Positions 5,828 through 8,077 of a stretch of 8,077 nucleotides of DNA are shown here, one piece after another (the first letter of the stretch is position 1; the number at the start of each line of letters is the position of its first letter). The translations under genes and the position numbers were made by a program. A model generated the notes under the pieces. The model saw only the letters and a list, made by a program, of their open reading frames with translations, was not told the origin of the DNA and ran no database searches. The DNA comes from Pseudomonadota bacterium (GTDB taxonomy: Bacteria; Pseudomonadota; Alphaproteobacteria; Rhizobiales; Xanthobacteraceae): positions 1 to 8,077 of the forward strand of contig JAEWCJ010000312.1 in the NCBI GenBank assembly GCA_023390695.1, read 5' to 3'.

Positions 5828-5855
5828 AAAAGGCCGCCGGAAATGGCGGCCTTTT
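5828..5855. terminator. Bidirectional intrinsic terminator
   Basis: AAAAGGCCGCC (5828-5838) pairs perfectly with GGCGGCCTTTT (5845-5855) around the six-base loop GGAAAT. The GC core is followed by TTTT on the plus strand and by TTTTT then ATTT on the minus strand. It lies 29 bases after the L,D-transpeptidase stop and 17 bases after the DUF2076 stop, so it can end both convergent transcripts. Confidence 0.93.
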
Positions 5856-5872
5856 CTATTGCGGTGCAAGCA

Positions 5873-6595
5873 TCAGCCAAAATCGGAATCGCCGCCGAGG
5901 TCAAAATCCATATCGTCGTCCTCGAAATCGGCTTCCGCCGTATCATACGTGTCGTGGGTGTCTTGCTGCTGGTTTTGCGCATCGGCATGACGGCCGACAT
6001 CGCCCGCGCCGGCATCTTTCGCAAGATCGCTGGAAGCGGACTTGTCGCCGCCCCATGGCGATGCCGCGCCGGACGATGACGATGTATCGGCAAGACCCTG
6101 TTGCCCGCTGCCACCCATGGCGGAACGGATGCCGTCGAGCAGGAGCGAGCCGCCGATCACGCCGGCGGCGGCTGCGGCGGCCGTGCCGAGAAACGAGCCG
6201 CCTTGCCGGGGCGTCTGCGGCTGTGCGGGCGGTTGCTCCGGCCGGGCACCGCTTCCGAAACCGGGGGGCACGCCCATCGGTGCGCCTTGCGGACGAACCT
6301 GCGGCACCGATCCGCGCGGCCGTTCGCCGTCTCCGAACAGGGCATCGCGCATGCTGTCGAGGAAGCCGCCGCTTTGCGGTTCACCGGCAGCTTCCAGTTC
6401 GCGGATGCGGGCATCGGCCTTGCGCAGGGCTTCGTCCTGGACAAGGACGGTTTGCACCAATGCGTAAATGGCGTGCGGCGCCTGCTGTACGCCTTGGGCG
6501 ATCAATGTCTCCGCCTCGGGATCGCGCGGGCGCCCTTCCAGACTGGCGAGCCGGTCGAACAACTCGCGCACGCGTTGGGCTTCCTGCGGTGTCAT
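5873..6595 (-). CDS. DUF2076 domain-containing protein
   Basis: 240 residues from ATG 6593-6595, which has GAGGAG eight bases upstream. An open frame extends 79 codons further upstream but is Arg-rich and overlaps the end of the deacetylase gene, so it was rejected. The opening MTPQEAQRVRELFDRLA and the following helical block (about 1-70) are the hallmark of DUF2076 proteins, a family of unknown function. Residues 75-130 are a Pro/Gly/Gln-rich linker. Residues 132-160 (GSFLGTAAAAAAGVIGGSLL and on) form one Gly/Ala-rich hydrophobic segment that could insert in or associate with a membrane. After a Ser/Gly/Gln-rich stretch the C-terminus is strongly acidic, with 11 Asp/Glu in the last 24 residues, ending DSDFG. 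The gene is 83 bases downstream of the deacetylase on the same strand and may be in its transcript. Function and location are not established. Confidence 0.85.
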   Translation of the reverse strand: MTPQEAQRVRELFDRLASLEGRPRDPEAETLIAQGVQQAPHAIYALVQTVLVQDEALRKADARIRELEAAGEPQSGGFLDSMRDALFGDGERPRGSVPQVRPQGAPMGVPPGFGSGARPEQPPAQPQTPRQGGSFLGTAAAAAAGVIGGSLLLDGIRSAMGGSGQQGLADTSSSSGAASPWGGDKSASSDLAKDAGAGDVGRHADAQNQQQDTHDTYDTAEADFEDDDMDFDLGGDSDFG

Positions 6596-6678
6596 CGGTC
6601 GTCTCCTCTTCCTCCCCATCGGGAATTCGGCATGTAGGAAGGCGGACGCCCGAGCGCGAGGGGGCGCGCAAAAACGCC

Positions 6679-7572
6679 TCAAGCGAGGTCGGAATTGACG
6701 CCCAAAGTGATGTCGTTGGCGGCCAGAATATCCGGGAACGCCTGTCCCGCGAAATATTCGTACTCGGCTTCGCGCAGGGTGGTGAGCGGATCCAGGCGTT
6801 GCAGTTCTGCATCGACATGGCCCGGATGACACATGACGACGCTGCCGTCCGGCAGGCTCTCCAGAAAAGTTGGAAACAATGCCGAAAAATTTGGCTTGGA
6901 AGCGAAATCATAGGTGCCGGCAAATGCCGGATTGACCTTCAGGCCGAGCTTGCTCGCGCGTTTGCGAAACGTACGGCTGAGCTGGTCGAGCAGCCAGCCC
7001 TTGCGATCGCCCGGGCGTGCGACTGAGGGAAGCCGCCCGCATTGGCGGATCCAGGCGTTCGGCGCGTGCTCCTTCGCGACCGTCAGCACTGCGTCGCGGA
7101 TCTGGGGGAACAGATGAACGTGCTGATGGCCGTCGATGAAATCCGGCGACCGGCCGAATGCCGCTTCAAACGCCTTGATCTGGGCGGCCACCTCGACGGC
7201 GATCTTGTCCGGTTTCAGCATGCGCAGCATCGCGGTGCGCAATGTTGCCGTCAGGGGCAGGAATGCGCCGTTCTGCAGCGGAGCATAGCTGTCGCTCAAG
7301 GGTTTGAACGGCGCCGTGAGAGTCACGTGCAGCCCGATCGCCACCCGTTGTGTTCCGGCGTTGAGGATCGAGAGTGAGAGGGCTTCCGATCGCGTGAAGG
7401 TCGGCGTGACGACCATGACCGAAGTGGCGTTGATCCGCCCCTGCAGCACCAGCTCGCGGATGGCTGTGTTGACGCCGGGCGAAATTCCGTAATCATCCGC
7501 GCAGAGCCATATGCGGCGCGGCTTGGCGGGAGCAGGGGCTGCCTGTGGCATTATCGCTGCATTGGACGACAT
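6679..7572 (-). CDS. YdjC/ChbG/HpnK-family carbohydrate deacetylase (possibly NaxD-like)
   Basis: 297 residues from ATG 7570-7572, with GGGGGA about four bases upstream; the in-frame ATG at codon 8 has no ribosome site. After a short Ala/Pro-rich N-terminus comes WLCADDYGISPGVNTAI (22-38) with Asp26-Asp27, then GLHVTLTAPF (80-89) with His82, DGHQHVHLFP (147-156) with His149, His151 and His153, and MCHPGHVD (247-254). These are the metal-binding and catalytic blocks of YdjC-type hydrolases, which remove N-acetyl groups from sugars such as chitobiose (ChbG), hopanoid-linked GlcNAc (HpnK) or undecaprenyl-phosphate-GalNAc (NaxD). No signal peptide is seen, so it should act in the cytoplasm. It lies 53 bases downstream of a polyprenyl-phosphate-type glycosyltransferase. 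That context favours action on a lipid-linked aminosugar over chitin catabolism; this is inference. Confidence 0.88.
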   Translation of the reverse strand: MSSNAAIMPQAAPAPAKPRRIWLCADDYGISPGVNTAIRELVLQGRINATSVMVVTPTFTRSEALSLSILNAGTQRVAIGLHVTLTAPFKPLSDSYAPLQNGAFLPLTATLRTAMLRMLKPDKIAVEVAAQIKAFEAAFGRSPDFIDGHQHVHLFPQIRDAVLTVAKEHAPNAWIRQCGRLPSVARPGDRKGWLLDQLSRTFRKRASKLGLKVNPAFAGTYDFASKPNFSALFPTFLESLPDGSVVMCHPGHVDAELQRLDPLTTLREAEYEYFAGQAFPDILAANDITLGVNSDLA

Positions 7573-7625
7573 GTTTTCCCCCAGAAGCGCATCTGCATCA
7601 ATAAAACCGCAGCATTACACCGGCG

Positions 7626-8077
7626 TCACTGCAGGGCCTTGTTGCTTGTGCCGTTATTGCTTGTGTCGCGTTCAGAGCCCGCCGGTTCATCGGCCGCGGC
7701 GGATTTCACGACATGTTCGGCAACGAAATAAACGGGCCGCGCTTTCTGTTCGGACAGGATCTTGCCGATATATTCCCCCAGAATTCCGATCATGATCAAC
7801 TGCACGCCGCCGAGGACCATCACGCCGACGATGACTGACGGATAGCCGGGCACGGATTTTCCGTAGACCAGCGTTTCGTACAGGATCACCATGCCGAACA
7901 GGAGCGCAACGGTGGCCATCACGATGCCGAGCAGGCTGGCGAAACGCAAAGGTGCGACGGAAAACGACGTGAGGCCTTCGATCGAGAGGCCGATCAGAGA
8001 TGCGAAATTCCAGCTTGTCTTTCCATGCGCGCGTTCTTCGGGCTCGTAATCGACCCGCAATTGCTTGAACCCGATCC
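7626..8077 (-). CDS. GT2 polyprenyl-phosphate glycosyltransferase (ArnC/GtrB/DPM-like), C-terminal part
   Basis: The last 149 residues and the stop are visible; the catalytic GT-A domain with its DxD motif lies beyond the right edge. The fragment opens with IGFKQLRVDYEPEERAHGKT, the conserved end of the GT2 catalytic domain in ArnC/GtrB/dolichyl-phosphate-sugar synthases. An amphipathic helix (SLIGLSIEGLTSFSVAPLR) is followed by two long transmembrane helices, then the family-typical GEYIGKILSEQKARPVYFV. A hydrophilic tail of about 30 residues with a small TSN repeat ends the protein. Such enzymes transfer a sugar from a nucleotide donor to undecaprenyl or similar phosphate at the cytoplasmic face of the inner membrane. 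HpnI-type hopanoid glycosyltransferases pair with similar deacetylases, but the C-terminal topology seen here fits the ArnC/GtrB group better. The acceptor and sugar are unknown. Confidence 0.9.
   Translation of the reverse strand, partial: IGFKQLRVDYEPEERAHGKTSWNFASLIGLSIEGLTSFSVAPLRFASLLGIVMATVALLFGMVILYETLVYGKSVPGYPSVIVGVMVLGGVQLIMIGILGEYIGKILSEQKARPVYFVAEHVVKSAAADEPAGSERDTSNNGTSNKALQ

Noticed and set aside
6669..6688. Possible terminator after the deacetylase gene on the minus strand (CCTC-GCTT-GAGG then TTTTT)
   Set aside because: The stem is only four base pairs. A T-run follows, but the hairpin is too weak to call.
5815..7026. 403-codon open frame on the plus strand
   Set aside because: It is antisense to the DUF2076 and deacetylase genes and crosses the terminator; its extreme Arg content is typical of a GC-rich shadow frame.
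6679..8077. Hopanoid HpnI/HpnK pair as the primary call
   Set aside because: The deacetylase family fits, but the GT2 C-terminus with two transmembrane helices and GEYIGKIL matches the ArnC/GtrB group better, and no other hpn gene is visible. Kept as an alternative only.
1..8077. tRNA, rRNA, CRISPR arrays, insertion sequences, defence systems
   Set aside because: No cloverleaf-like, spaced-repeat, transposase or terminal inverted-repeat pattern was seen on either strand by reading alone.

Overview
The window is a GC-rich, densely coded stretch of bacterial chromosome with short intergenic gaps, the longest being 284 bases. It looks like an alphaproteobacterium, probably of the order Hyphomicrobiales (Bradyrhizobium/Rhodopseudomonas/Afipia-like). 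That placement is inferred from protein character: a DUF47-Pit phosphate pair, a stand-alone cheZ, a YkuD L,D-transpeptidase with a Pro/Tyr-rich N-terminal region, and a DUF2076 protein. No rRNA, tRNA, CRISPR array or insertion sequence was recognised, and nothing looks recently transferred. Most of the content is housekeeping or envelope-related.

Layout, left to right. (1) Bases 1-235, minus strand: the N-terminal part of a patatin-like phospholipase lipoprotein, cut by the window edge and ending in an implausible 13-C run. (2) An AT-rich divergent promoter region. (3) Bases 452-946, plus strand: a small lipoprotein of unknown function. (4) Bases 1011-2673, plus strand: a DUF47 PhoU-like protein and the low-affinity phosphate transporter Pit, 10 bases apart and clearly an operon. 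(5) A structured 69-base spacer with two inverted repeats, then an MFS transporter at 2743-3936. (6) Convergent with it, 6 bases away, cheZ on the minus strand (3943-4659). (7) Diverging from cheZ, an L,D-transpeptidase (4944-5798) that ends at a strong bidirectional terminator (5828-5855). (8) The right third is on the minus strand and read leftwards: the C-terminal half of a GT2 polyprenyl-phosphate glycosyltransferase (cut by the right edge), a YdjC/ChbG/HpnK-type carbohydrate deacetylase, and a DUF2076 protein that shares the terminator.

How the genes work together. DUF47 and Pit form a phosphate-uptake module. The L,D-transpeptidase and the two lipoproteins act at the cell envelope. The glycosyltransferase-deacetylase pair has the logic of known lipid A decoration pathways: ArnC/ArnD, and FlmF2/NaxD in Francisella, in which a sugar is loaded on undecaprenyl phosphate and then deacylated. 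This pair is the most interesting biological lead here. The best non-coding leads are a 10-bp-stem hairpin at the expected ribosome-binding position of the MFS gene, and two exact TTAACCAT (CtrA half-site-like) boxes, one in each of the two divergent intergenic regions. I found no convincing evidence of a wholly new defence or mobile system.
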